NCBI GenBank assembly: GCA_900771955.1
Contig: CAAGPW010000287.1
Location: 1-19,577, forward strand
DNA: 19,577 nt
Direction of reading: 5' to 3'
Source: Lachnospiraceae bacterium
GTDB taxonomy: Bacteria; Bacillota; Clostridia; Lachnospirales; Lachnospiraceae
The notes beneath the pieces are model-generated. The model saw nothing but the letters and a program-made list of their open reading frames with translations, was not told where the DNA came from and did no database searches. Numbering within the stretch: position 1 is the stretch's first letter; each line of letters opens with the position of its first letter. Both the position numbers and the translations under genes were made by a program. Positions 6,678 through 14,435 of the stretch are shown here, piece by piece.

Positions 6678-7733
6678 ATGAAGAAAATTATACTGACCGG
6701 TGACCGCCCGACAGGCCATCTTCACGTCGGACACTATGTAGGTTCCCTGAAAGAACGTGTCAGACTGCAGAATTCCGGATTATATGATGAAATCTATATT
6801 ATGATCGCCGATGCCCAGGCTCTGACAGATAATGCCGAGCATCCCGAAAAAGTACGTCAGAACATTGTCCAGGTAGCTCTTGATTATCTGGCATGCGGGC
6901 TCGACCCGGAAAAATCGACCATTTTTATCCAGTCTATGATCCCGGAGCTTACGGAACTGACTTTTTACTATATGAATCTGGTCACCGTTTCCCGCCTCCA
7001 GCGTAACCCCACGGTTAAATCTGAGATCCAGCAGCGAAATTTCGAAGCAAGCATTCCGGTCGGCTTTTTCTGTTACCCGATCAGCCAGGCTGCCGATATT
7101 ACGGCATTCCAGGCAACGGATGTCCCGGCAGGTGAGGATCAGATGCCCATGCTCGAACAATGCCGTGAGATCGTCCACAAATTCAATTCCGTATACGGAG
7201 AAGCTTTAACCGAGCCTCAGATCGTTTTACCGGACAATCAGGCATGTCTCAGACTTCCGGGACTCGATGGAAAGGCAAAAATGAGCAAATCACTTGGCAA
7301 CTGCATTTATCTCTCCGATACACCGGAGGATATAAAGACCAAGGTCATGTCCATGTTTACCGATCCGAATCATCTGCGCGTTGAAGATCCTGGTAAAGTT
7401 GAGGGAAATCCGGTATTTACTTATCTGGATGCTTTCTGCCGTCCGGAATATTTCGATGAATTTTTACCGGATTACAAAAATCTTGACGAGTTAAAGGATC
7501 ACTACAAACGCGGTGGACTGGGTGATGTAAAGATCAAAAAATTCTTAAACAATGTCCTGCAGACAGAACTGCAGCCGATCCGGGAACGCCGGGAATCCTG
7601 GGAAAAACATCTGCCGGATGTCTACGACATTTTAAAAGCAGGCAGCGAAGCTGCAAGAGAAAAAGCTGCACAGACGCTTTCCGATGTCAGACATGCCATG
7701 CAGATCGATTATTTTGAAAGTAACGGACTGTAA
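6678..7733 (+). CDS. trpS: Tryptophanyl-tRNA synthetase
   Basis: This 351-residue protein is a complete class I TrpRS, which charges tRNA-Trp with tryptophan using ATP. The HIGH-type motif is HLHVGH at residues 14-19, after TGDRPTG. The KMSKS motif is exact at 201-205 within GKAKMSKSLGN. AAGGAGG at 6663-6669 sets the start at ATG 6678; reading upstream in frame would enter the promoter. It has a perfect consensus promoter and no T-box, so expression seems constitutive rather than tRNA-sensing. The ThrE-type exporter gene follows 26 bases later and probably shares its transcript. Confidence 0.96.
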   Translation: MKKIILTGDRPTGHLHVGHYVGSLKERVRLQNSGLYDEIYIMIADAQALTDNAEHPEKVRQNIVQVALDYLACGLDPEKSTIFIQSMIPELTELTFYYMNLVTVSRLQRNPTVKSEIQQRNFEASIPVGFFCYPISQAADITAFQATDVPAGEDQMPMLEQCREIVHKFNSVYGEALTEPQIVLPDNQACLRLPGLDGKAKMSKSLGNCIYLSDTPEDIKTKVMSMFTDPNHLRVEDPGKVEGNPVFTYLDAFCRPEYFDEFLPDYKNLDELKDHYKRGGLGDVKIKKFLNNVLQTELQPIRERRESWEKHLPDVYDILKAGSEAAREKAAQTLSDVRHAMQIDYFESNGL

Positions 7734-7759
7734 AAGATAAATGAAAAGAAGTGAGTTTT

Positions 7760-9088
7760 ATGTCACAAAAGACTCTTTGCAAAAATCATATGGATATTCC
7801 CTGGCATGATTATGTGACTTCTTCCGGTGATTCTCCCATTACTCAGGCAGATCTGCCGGAAAAAGCTTCTGTAATAGGAAGAATTGGTCTTATGCTGCTT
7901 TCCTGCGGAACCGGAGCATGGCGCGTAAGAAGTTCCATGAATACATTGTCTGAAAATCTCGGCATTACCTGCACAACAGATATTGGACTTATGTCAATTG
8001 AATACACCTGCTTTGATGGTGAGCACTGTTTTTCACAGTCGCTCTGCCTGACAAACACCGGAGTCAATACCTCCAAACTGAACCGTCTGGAACAGTTTAT
8101 CAATGAATTTCCAACCAAAAACAAATACCTGTCCGGCGAGCAGCTTCATTCCCATTTAGATGAAATCGAACGGATACATGGACTTTATTCTCCCATTGCC
8201 CTCGGATTTGCCGCCGCACTTGCCTGTAGTGCATTTACGTTTCTTTTAGGCGGTGGACCGCTTGAAATGCTGTTTGCATTCTGCGGTGCCGGCATCGGCA
8301 ACTTTGTACGCTGCAAGCTGACTAAGCATCATTTCACACTGTTTCTCGGCATTACAGCATCTGTCACTTCCGCATGCTTGGTCTATACGCTTCTGCTCCG
8401 GATTGCTGAGATGATTTTTGGCATCTCGCTCCAGCACGAATCCGGCTATGTGTGCTCCATGCTTTTTATCATTCCTGGATTCCCGTTTATTACAAGCGGC
8501 ATTGACCTTGCAAAGCTTGACATGCGTTCCGGTCTCGAACGGCTGACCTATGCCATTATCATTATTGTTGTCGCAACCATGACCGCCTGGATCATGGCAC
8601 TGGTTTTACATCTTGCTCCGGTGGATTTTCCGCCACTTGCACTGGCACTGCCGTTACAGATCCTGTTCCGGCTGCTTGCAAGCTTTTTCGGTGTCTTCGG
8701 CTTTTCAATCATGTTCAACAGTCCCCTGCGGCTTGCCACAACTGCTGCCATGATCGGTTCGATTGCAAACACGCTCCGGCTTGAACTTGTGGATCTTCTT
8801 TCATTTCCACCGGCTGCCGCCGCTTTTCTCGGCGCGCTGACTGCCGGGCTGCTTGCATCTCTGATCAAAAACCGGGTCGGCTACCCCCGTATTTCACTGA
8901 CCGTTCCTTCCATTGTCATTATGGTTCCTGGACTGTATCTGTACCGTGCCATTTATAATCTGGGTATCATGTCTCTTACGACCTCCGCATCGTGGTTTGC
9001 ATCCGCAATCCTCATTATCATTGCGCTGCCATTCGGACTGATCTTCGCCCGGATTCTGACTGACCGGACATTCCGGTATTGTACTTAA
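7760..9088 (+). CDS. ThrE-type threonine/serine exporter family protein
   Basis: This 442-residue membrane protein has the architecture of full-length ThrE (PF06738 followed by PF12821). A cytoplasmic N-terminal part carries the family motif LLSCGTGAWRVRSSMNTL at about residues 37-54. From about residue 140 there are around ten hydrophobic segments to the end. The prototype, Corynebacterium ThrE, exports threonine and serine, but the substrate of this member is not known. ATG 7760 is preferred, with GAAGTGAG just ahead, though GTG 7751 in the same frame is possible. It lies 26 bases after trpS with no terminator between, so it is likely cotranscribed. Confidence 0.82.
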   Translation: MSQKTLCKNHMDIPWHDYVTSSGDSPITQADLPEKASVIGRIGLMLLSCGTGAWRVRSSMNTLSENLGITCTTDIGLMSIEYTCFDGEHCFSQSLCLTNTGVNTSKLNRLEQFINEFPTKNKYLSGEQLHSHLDEIERIHGLYSPIALGFAAALACSAFTFLLGGGPLEMLFAFCGAGIGNFVRCKLTKHHFTLFLGITASVTSACLVYTLLLRIAEMIFGISLQHESGYVCSMLFIIPGFPFITSGIDLAKLDMRSGLERLTYAIIIIVVATMTAWIMALVLHLAPVDFPPLALALPLQILFRLLASFFGVFGFSIMFNSPLRLATTAAMIGSIANTLRLELVDLLSFPPAAAAFLGALTAGLLASLIKNRVGYPRISLTVPSIVIMVPGLYLYRAIYNLGIMSLTTSASWFASAILIIIALPFGLIFARILTDRTFRYCT

Positions 9089-9103
9089 AATATATATTGT
9101 ATA

Positions 9104-9147
9104 AAAAATAAGGAAAGCAGCCGATAATTGCTGTTTTCCTTATTTTT
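9104..9147. terminator. Strong bidirectional terminator between the ThrE-type and APC permease genes
   Basis: An 18-base-pair stem, 9104-9121 with 9130-9147, contains a single G-U pair and an eight-base loop CGATAATT. It ends in T-runs on both strands. It separates the converging ThrE-type gene and the permease operon and can end both transcripts. Confidence 0.95.
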
Positions 9148-9153
9148 GTGTTT

Positions 9154-10560
9154 TTAATGCCAGATTCCAAGCCGTTTTCGTACGGTATAGTACATACTGT
9201 TTTCCATCGCCATGACCTCCTCAAGCGGCACACTCTTAAAGACCGGCATGCGCATTTTATACTTGATCCAGAGAAATGAATAGATGGCAAGAACCAGAAA
9301 TGTAATTGCCGTCACAAGCCAGATGGCATTGCGCTCCGCCGGATCGGTTGAAATATTCAAGATCATGTATACTGTTCCTGCAATTCCGATAAGCGGCAAA
9401 ACCGGGCCAAACGGCACTTTAAATGAACGCGGTGCCTTCGGCAGACGTTTCCGTAAGATCAGTACGTCCAGATGGGCCAGAATATAGGAAATCATCCAGA
9501 ACACCGAACCGACCAGGATCAGGAATGAAATCGCATCGGAAGATCCGTTGCTCAAAAACGCAAACAGAAAAATAAATCCACTCACAAAAATCACGCCGAA
9601 ATACGGCACATTATGCTTATTTGTCTTTCCGAAGATCTGTGGCATCATGTTAAGCTTCGCCATGCCCTGACAGATATTTGCCAGTCCATTGACCGTAGAA
9701 TTCTGGGTACTGATGACTGCAAGTGCCGCAACTAACGTCATCCACAGTTTTCCGGGTTTTCCGAGCAGATTCTCTCCATAGAGCAGATGCGGTGCTGCTG
9801 AATCTGCGAGTTCACCCCACGGCGTATAGTTATGAAATCCGAGCACCATAATGGACTGTACCACACAGATCAGCGCAAGTCCGATGATCATACCGAGCGG
9901 CACATTGCGCTTTGCATTTTTTACGCTTCTGGAAACCGGTATGACATACTCTGCGCCGATAAACAACCAGAACGCCACTGCTGTCATGGATACCACATCT
10001 TTAAAATTCGTCGCCATACAGTAAGGCTGGTCAATGACGGTTCCTGTTCCAAGCCGAAATACTCCGATCAGTCCCATGATCAGCATGGAACCTACAAGAA
10101 GAAACGCCACCAGATCCTGTATCTTTGCAAACATATCCACGCCATAGAGGTTTGCGACCATGACAACCACCGTCATAATAAGCGTGTATACAATACTCGG
10201 AATCGGAAGCCCCAGCGTCTGTTCCATCGCATAGGAAAAAATGGATGCCTCCACACCGGAGGAGAGGATATTACAGATCAGATATCCACCCACCATAGAA
10301 ATCAGGGTCGGAAAAGGCCCCATACAGGCCAGTGTGTACTGCGCCAGACCGCCCGTGATATTCGGCATCAGTGCATTCAGTTCCGATAAAGATGCCACGG
10401 TTGTCATGTTTAAAAGACAGGCAATGATCATTGCCCCGATAAATACAACACCGATCGTTCCTGCACCCTGTCCCAGCGATACCAGACAACTCGTCGCAAT
10501 GACCAGTCCGACTGATATTGATACGACACTCCGCAGGCCAAGTTTCTTTTCTTCTGCCAT
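9154..10560 (-). CDS. APC-family amino acid permease
   Basis: This 468-residue protein has about twelve membrane segments and the APC superfamily start GLRSVVSISVGLVIATSC at about residues 8-25, with the glycine-rich broken first helix. Other features are the SELNALMP and GGLAQYT segments and a cytoplasmic loop APRSFKVPFGP typical of amino acid/polyamine/organocation permeases. AGGAGG nine bases ahead selects ATG 10560. It is the last gene of the oxidoreductase operon and lies 19 bases after the PII gene. It probably imports the substrate of the enzymes upstream, an amino acid or amine. The PII neighbour suggests control by protein binding, as in AmtB-GlnK, though that pairing is an inference here. 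Confidence 0.88.
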   Translation of the reverse strand: MAEEKKLGLRSVVSISVGLVIATSCLVSLGQGAGTIGVVFIGAMIIACLLNMTTVASLSELNALMPNITGGLAQYTLACMGPFPTLISMVGGYLICNILSSGVEASIFSYAMEQTLGLPIPSIVYTLIMTVVVMVANLYGVDMFAKIQDLVAFLLVGSMLIMGLIGVFRLGTGTVIDQPYCMATNFKDVVSMTAVAFWLFIGAEYVIPVSRSVKNAKRNVPLGMIIGLALICVVQSIMVLGFHNYTPWGELADSAAPHLLYGENLLGKPGKLWMTLVAALAVISTQNSTVNGLANICQGMAKLNMMPQIFGKTNKHNVPYFGVIFVSGFIFLFAFLSNGSSDAISFLILVGSVFWMISYILAHLDVLILRKRLPKAPRSFKVPFGPVLPLIGIAGTVYMILNISTDPAERNAIWLVTAITFLVLAIYSFLWIKYKMRMPVFKSVPLEEVMAMENSMYYTVRKRLGIWH

Positions 10561-10579
10561 AAGCCAAGTCCTCCTGTCC

Positions 10580-10939
10580 CTACAATGCGTCTGCTCCTTC
10601 ATCGCCGGTTCTGACACGAATCATATTGTCGATCGCATAGACAAAGATCTTGCCGTCACCAATATGTCCGGTATAAAGCTCATTTTTTACCAGTTCCACG
10701 ATCTCCGGCACTTTGTCCGTCTCGACCACAATGTTGATCTGCTGCTTCGGGAGCAGCTCCATCTCATAATTTTCATCGACCTCATATTCCCTGGTTCCTT
10801 TTTCCACGCCGCAGCCAAGCACCTGCATTACAGTCATGCCGCGCACACCTGCTTTACTTAAGGCACTCTTTAAACTTGAAAACCTTGACATTCCTGATAT
10901 GATCTCAATTTTTGATAATCCGGTTGTTTCCTTTCCCAT
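10580..10939 (-). CDS. PII family (GlnB/GlnK-like) signal protein
   Basis: This 119-residue protein is a PII protein, a trimeric sensor of ATP/ADP and 2-oxoglutarate. GVRGMTVMQV at 31-40 leads into the T-loop at about 42-62, and the C-terminal signature TGHIGDGKIFV at 90-100 and MIRVRTG at 106-112 are canonical. The tyrosine uridylylated in E. coli GlnB (Tyr51) aligns with Tyr58. E. coli Gln39, which helps hold Mg-ATP and 2-oxoglutarate, aligns with Glu46, and the early RPFKLDD segment is replaced by SGMSRFSS. ATG 10939 is chosen because AGAGAGG precedes it. It sits between the AraC-type and permease genes, suggesting that it regulates the permease rather than general nitrogen metabolism. Confidence 0.9.
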   Translation of the reverse strand: MGKETTGLSKIEIISGMSRFSSLKSALSKAGVRGMTVMQVLGCGVEKGTREYEVDENYEMELLPKQQINIVVETDKVPEIVELVKNELYTGHIGDGKIFVYAIDNMIRVRTGDEGADAL

Positions 10940-10944
10940 GACAA

Positions 10945-11778
10945 CTACCTCTCTTTCGTCCATTTTTCTTTTTTATCCGCCATCATATTCTGATATGTCT
11001 CCGGTGTGACACCGGCAAACTGTTTAAAATCCTTTATCATATGAGACTGGTCGTAATATCCGCTGTCTGTCGCGATCTCCCCGATCCCGTATTCTTCTGA
11101 CTGGTAACTCATGCTGTTCAAGACATTCTGAAAGCGAACGATCCTGCCAAATACTTTCGGAGAGATCCCGTGTACCTGCTCAAACACCCGTCGGATATAA
11201 CACTCGGAATAACCGGTTTCTCCGGCGAGATCTTTAATTGCCACATTTCCCCGGCTCTCATAGATTCTGCCGCGGATATAACTTTCAATATTATGTACGG
11301 TATCCTCCACATCTCCGTGCATGAGATGCTCCATATAATATCCCATGAAAATGCTGGCACGGCGGTAAATGTTTCCCGCCTCCGCAAGACGCTCCGTGAG
11401 GTCATGTCCATATGTACTCTCATCCAGTTCCAGATCATCATTTATGATCTCACGAATGGAAAGCTCGCGCGGAAGCATGCACCTTCCGGGTTCAAACCGC
11501 ACTCCAAAATAAGTTCTTCCATTTTGAAGCGGCCAGCGTTTTACCGAAAGAACCGTCCCGCCAATGTAGGTTTTTACATCCCTTCCATTCATTCCGAATA
11601 ACAGATCCACGCTGCCGTCGGGCACCGCTAAAAGCGGATGACTATATCCCTCCTGCATCGTAAATTCATAGAAATGGGATATTCCGGTCTTCTGTGTGAC
11701 CAGCCTCTCATAGTCATCCGTGTTTATGATGACATATGGCTGTACCGGAATGATACTCTGCGGTTTTTGTTCTTTCAT
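10945..11778 (-). CDS. AraC-family transcriptional regulator
   Basis: This 277-residue protein has an N-terminal sensor domain of the type with a VPDGSVDLLF motif (residues 52-61; DUF6597-like), followed by two AraC helix-turn-helix motifs. These are at about 180-201 (AIKDLAGETGYSECYIRRVF) and 232-251 (GEIATDSGYYDQSHMIKDF). The second motif and GVTPETYQ at 256-263 are canonical. GAGGAG about eleven bases ahead supports the start. It lies inside the amino acid dehydrogenase operon and most likely activates it in response to the substrate. Its gene ends five bases before the PII gene, whose ribosome binding site lies within its last codons. Confidence 0.9.
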   Translation of the reverse strand: MKEQKPQSIIPVQPYVIINTDDYERLVTQKTGISHFYEFTMQEGYSHPLLAVPDGSVDLLFGMNGRDVKTYIGGTVLSVKRWPLQNGRTYFGVRFEPGRCMLPRELSIREIINDDLELDESTYGHDLTERLAEAGNIYRRASIFMGYYMEHLMHGDVEDTVHNIESYIRGRIYESRGNVAIKDLAGETGYSECYIRRVFEQVHGISPKVFGRIVRFQNVLNSMSYQSEEYGIGEIATDSGYYDQSHMIKDFKQFAGVTPETYQNMMADKKEKWTKER

Positions 11779-11804
11779 GGGGTTGTTTCGCTCCTCGTGG
11801 TTTT

Positions 11805-12938
11805 TTATGCCATCTCAGGTTTGTCCCACAATGGCAGTTCCACGCCGATACCAAGCTTTAAGGCATTCCGGTATACCGTTCCGCCCCAGGCAATATCTTC
11901 AACCGGCATTCCGCCGACGGAGTATACGATGATATCATCGTCGCTTTCCCGTCCCGGATGTTTCCCCGTGATGATATCGGCGATATCGATGATGTCTTCC
12001 CTTGTTATCTTTCCTTCATGCTTTAAGTCCGTAAATTTGGTTCCGATGATCTGCATCTCCGGATAAGTCGGATATGGGTATTCTTCCTCCCATGCCTCGT
12101 AGAGCTTGTAGTTATCCACAACTAACTTGCACCGTTTTGCCAGAAAATCATCAGAAAACATGGCAGCGGACGGCATACTGATCAGTGCGCCCTTCTTAAC
12201 CCATTCTTCTTCAATGACCGGAAACGTTGATACATCATTTTTGACGGTGGTCGTCATACTGATGATGTCGCTGTCACGAACGGCTGCCTCTACGGTATCG
12301 CAGACTTCAATGTTTTTGATCTGCGGAAGCTCCTCTTTGATAAATGCGATAAACGCATCCATCGATGCTTTTCCGCGCCCTTTGATCTTTACCGTATCCA
12401 GGTTCGGACAAACGCTTACAAACGCTGCAAGAGAAGTTCTTCCCATAACCCCTGGTCCGACAACTGCAACGGTCTTTGCATCTTTCCTTGCGAGATATTT
12501 TGCTCCAACACCCGGGATTCCGCCGGTACGATAAGAACTTACCAGGTTTGCCGACATCAGTGCGAGCGGAGCTCCTGTGTCCTTGTCATTTAACATCATC
12601 ATTAAGATGGAACGCGGCAGGCCTTTTTTCTTGTTCTCCACATTGGAACCATACCATTTCATTCCCGCCATCTGGTATTTACCGCCCAGATATGCAGGCA
12701 TTGCCATAAATCTGCGGTCCACCGCATTTTTCGGCATGCCAGGGAACTTCGGATCATCCGGGAAAGTGACCATGCAGCCATGGGAGTTGTGGTTCTGACC
12801 GCCCATGACATAGTCACCCTCCTTTAACGTGACGAGCATGTCTTCCATGACATCCACGCACTGCTTCATATTTTTGACGCCAGCCTTTACCATATCCGGC
12901 TCACTTAAATATAAAAAAGATATTTTGGTATCCATCAT
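11805..12938 (-). CDS. Ornithine cyclodeaminase/mu-crystallin family protein
   Basis: This 377-residue protein belongs to the ornithine cyclodeaminase family, whose members are NAD(P)-dependent cyclodeaminases, imine (ketimine) reductases and opine-type dehydrogenases. It has the nucleotide-binding GPGVMG at 161-166, the family PAYLGG (81-86), the conserved lysine in GMKWYG (Lys94), and GLPRSILMMMLNDKDTGAPLA. The motif usually read as RTAA is RTGGIPGVGA here, and a stretch at about 45-80 is longer than in classical ornithine cyclodeaminases, so that activity is uncertain. AAGGAGG precedes the tandem ATGs. It follows the DAO-family subunit by 26 bases. Relatives are sometimes labelled tyramine oxidase subunit B, which I would not adopt. 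Confidence 0.8.
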   Translation of the reverse strand: MMDTKISFLYLSEPDMVKAGVKNMKQCVDVMEDMLVTLKEGDYVMGGQNHNSHGCMVTFPDDPKFPGMPKNAVDRRFMAMPAYLGGKYQMAGMKWYGSNVENKKKGLPRSILMMMLNDKDTGAPLALMSANLVSSYRTGGIPGVGAKYLARKDAKTVAVVGPGVMGRTSLAAFVSVCPNLDTVKIKGRGKASMDAFIAFIKEELPQIKNIEVCDTVEAAVRDSDIISMTTTVKNDVSTFPVIEEEWVKKGALISMPSAAMFSDDFLAKRCKLVVDNYKLYEAWEEEYPYPTYPEMQIIGTKFTDLKHEGKITREDIIDIADIITGKHPGRESDDDIIVYSVGGMPVEDIAWGGTVYRNALKLGIGVELPLWDKPEMA

Positions 12939-12964
12939 CTAATTCCTCCTTGTATCATAACACA

Positions 12965-14092
12965 TTATATTGCCGCATGGAAACGGTCATAACGAAATTC
13001 TTTCATATCAAGCATGGTTTCTTCTCCGGTCGCCATCTGTGCCAGAAGCTGTCCGACCACCGGTGAGATCCCGAAACCATGACCGGTAAATGCACAGGCA
13101 ACGATCAGTCCCGGGACCTCATCGATCTTACTGATGACCGGAATTCCGTCAATACTCACATCTTCATACCCTGCCCAGGTACGCACGATTTTTGCATCTG
13201 CAAGTTTCGGAATGTATTTCATGATACCGCGGCAGATGCATGGTGCCGTAATACTGTGTGTTACCATAAGTCCGTTGTCACGGTTAGTCGTTTCAAATCC
13301 GGAGGCTCCACCAAATACAAAAGAGCCGTGATCGGTCTGATGTCCATAGAAATCTGCATCTGCGGTTCCAAGCATCTGCGGGAACATTTTCGGCTCTGCT
13401 TCTGTCACAAGCGCTTCGATCAGGTCTTTGGTCATCGGAATATCAATTCCAACCGTAGCTGCAATTGCCTTGCTCTCGTAACCGGAAGCAAGAATGATCG
13501 TATCCCCCTCATACACATTGTTCTTTGTGACAACACATTTTGCCTTTCCTTTGATCTTCCTTATCTCCACGACTTCCTCACCAGTCACAAATTCCACTCC
13601 GAGCGCTCTTGCTTTCCGGTAATAGCCGAGTGTTACAAGCAACGGGTTTGCATGGCCATCCGTTGCACACCAGCTTGCTCCGATGACTTCATCGCTTAAA
13701 TATGGATTGATCTCACGCACTTCTTTTCCGTCGATCATGTGCACATCCAGTCCACAGGCAACCGCACGGTCTGTAAGTCCCTGTAAGATTTCCAGATGAT
13801 GCTCTGTCTTTCCGAGTCTCAGGTTACCTTCTTTGTGGTACTCCACATCCAGATCAAGTTCCTCCGATAATGTAGGCCACAGATTTTTTACTGCATACAT
13901 GGCAAGCGGAAGTTCTCTCGGATCACGTCCGGACTGACGGACACCGCCACCGTTTCTGCTTGAGCCACCGTTTCCGATGCTGTCATCCTTGTCCAGTACC
14001 AGGACGGGAACTCCTTTTTTTGCCAGATAGTAAGCGGCTGCACAACCGATCACGCCGCCTCCGATAATAATGGTGTCTGCTTTATTACTCAT
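12965..14092 (-). CDS. DAO-family FAD-dependent amino acid dehydrogenase (catalytic subunit)
   Basis: This 375-residue protein has the N-terminal FAD motif IIIGGGVIGCAAAYYL at about 8-23 and the RNGGGVRQSGRD segment typical of the sarcosine oxidase beta, HcnC and proline dehydrogenase beta group. The C-terminal part has WAGYEDVSIDGIPVI and VACAFTGHGFGISPVVG, which close over the flavin. It should oxidise an amine or amino acid carbon-nitrogen bond to an imine. ATG 14092 overlaps the end of the BFD gene by eight bases, with AAGGAGG just upstream. Electrons would go to the iron-sulfur subunits in the same operon rather than to oxygen. The substrate is unknown; proline, hydroxyproline, glycine and opines are the known substrates of relatives. 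Confidence 0.85.
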   Translation of the reverse strand: MSNKADTIIIGGGVIGCAAAYYLAKKGVPVLVLDKDDSIGNGGSSRNGGGVRQSGRDPRELPLAMYAVKNLWPTLSEELDLDVEYHKEGNLRLGKTEHHLEILQGLTDRAVACGLDVHMIDGKEVREINPYLSDEVIGASWCATDGHANPLLVTLGYYRKARALGVEFVTGEEVVEIRKIKGKAKCVVTKNNVYEGDTIILASGYESKAIAATVGIDIPMTKDLIEALVTEAEPKMFPQMLGTADADFYGHQTDHGSFVFGGASGFETTNRDNGLMVTHSITAPCICRGIMKYIPKLADAKIVRTWAGYEDVSIDGIPVISKIDEVPGLIVACAFTGHGFGISPVVGQLLAQMATGEETMLDMKEFRYDRFHAAI

Positions 14093-14423
14093 GATCTGCG
14101 CCCTCCTTTGCCTCATTTGCGAATACCCGCATCTCGATCGGCCGCATCGGTGAACGGGATGTCGCCGGGTCAAGCTCTGCCGGGGATACTTTAAGTTCTG
14201 TCGCCACAATACGTTTTACAAGTTTGGAACAGGTCTGTCCCTGACAGAGCCCCATTCCGGAACGCAGGTATCTGCGGATCTCTGTCAATGTATACATGCC
14301 GTCATGGACAGCTTTTCTGATTTCTCCTTTTGTGACCTCCTCGCAGCGGCAGATGATCCTGTCATCATCCGGTTCCGGCACGAATGGTCCGATATCTCTT
14401 GATCTGTAATTTATATCTTTCAT
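14085..14423 (-). CDS. BFD-type [2Fe-2S] subunit
   Basis: This 112-residue protein has the bacterioferritin-associated ferredoxin pattern, with Cys25-Arg-Cys27 and Cys60/Cys65 (GLCQGQTC), which bind one [2Fe-2S] cluster. In HcnB-like and opine-oxidase proteins this domain is usually the C-terminal part of the FAD/NAD subunit. Here it is a separate protein. Its ribosome binding site begins in the stop codon of the preceding gene (TAGGAGG), and its end overlaps the following gene by eight bases, so all three are translationally linked. It probably joins the FAD sites of the two large subunits. Confidence 0.88.
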   Translation of the reverse strand: MKDINYRSRDIGPFVPEPDDDRIICRCEEVTKGEIRKAVHDGMYTLTEIRRYLRSGMGLCQGQTCSKLVKRIVATELKVSPAELDPATSRSPMRPIEMRVFANEAKEGADHE

Positions 14424-14435
14424 GACTTCTTCCTC

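Noticed and set aside
10241..10861. 206-codon plus-strand frame across the permease and PII genes
   Set aside because: It runs antisense to two clearly recognisable proteins and has no ribosome binding site or family features.
11805..12938. Label as tyramine oxidase subunit
   Set aside because: The sequence is of the ornithine cyclodeaminase family with a nucleotide-binding motif. Nothing in it shows an amine oxidase cofactor site.
13079..13699. 206-codon plus-strand frame inside the DAO-family gene
   Set aside because: It is antisense to a well-conserved flavoprotein and rich in Cys/His in a way typical of reverse-complement shadows.
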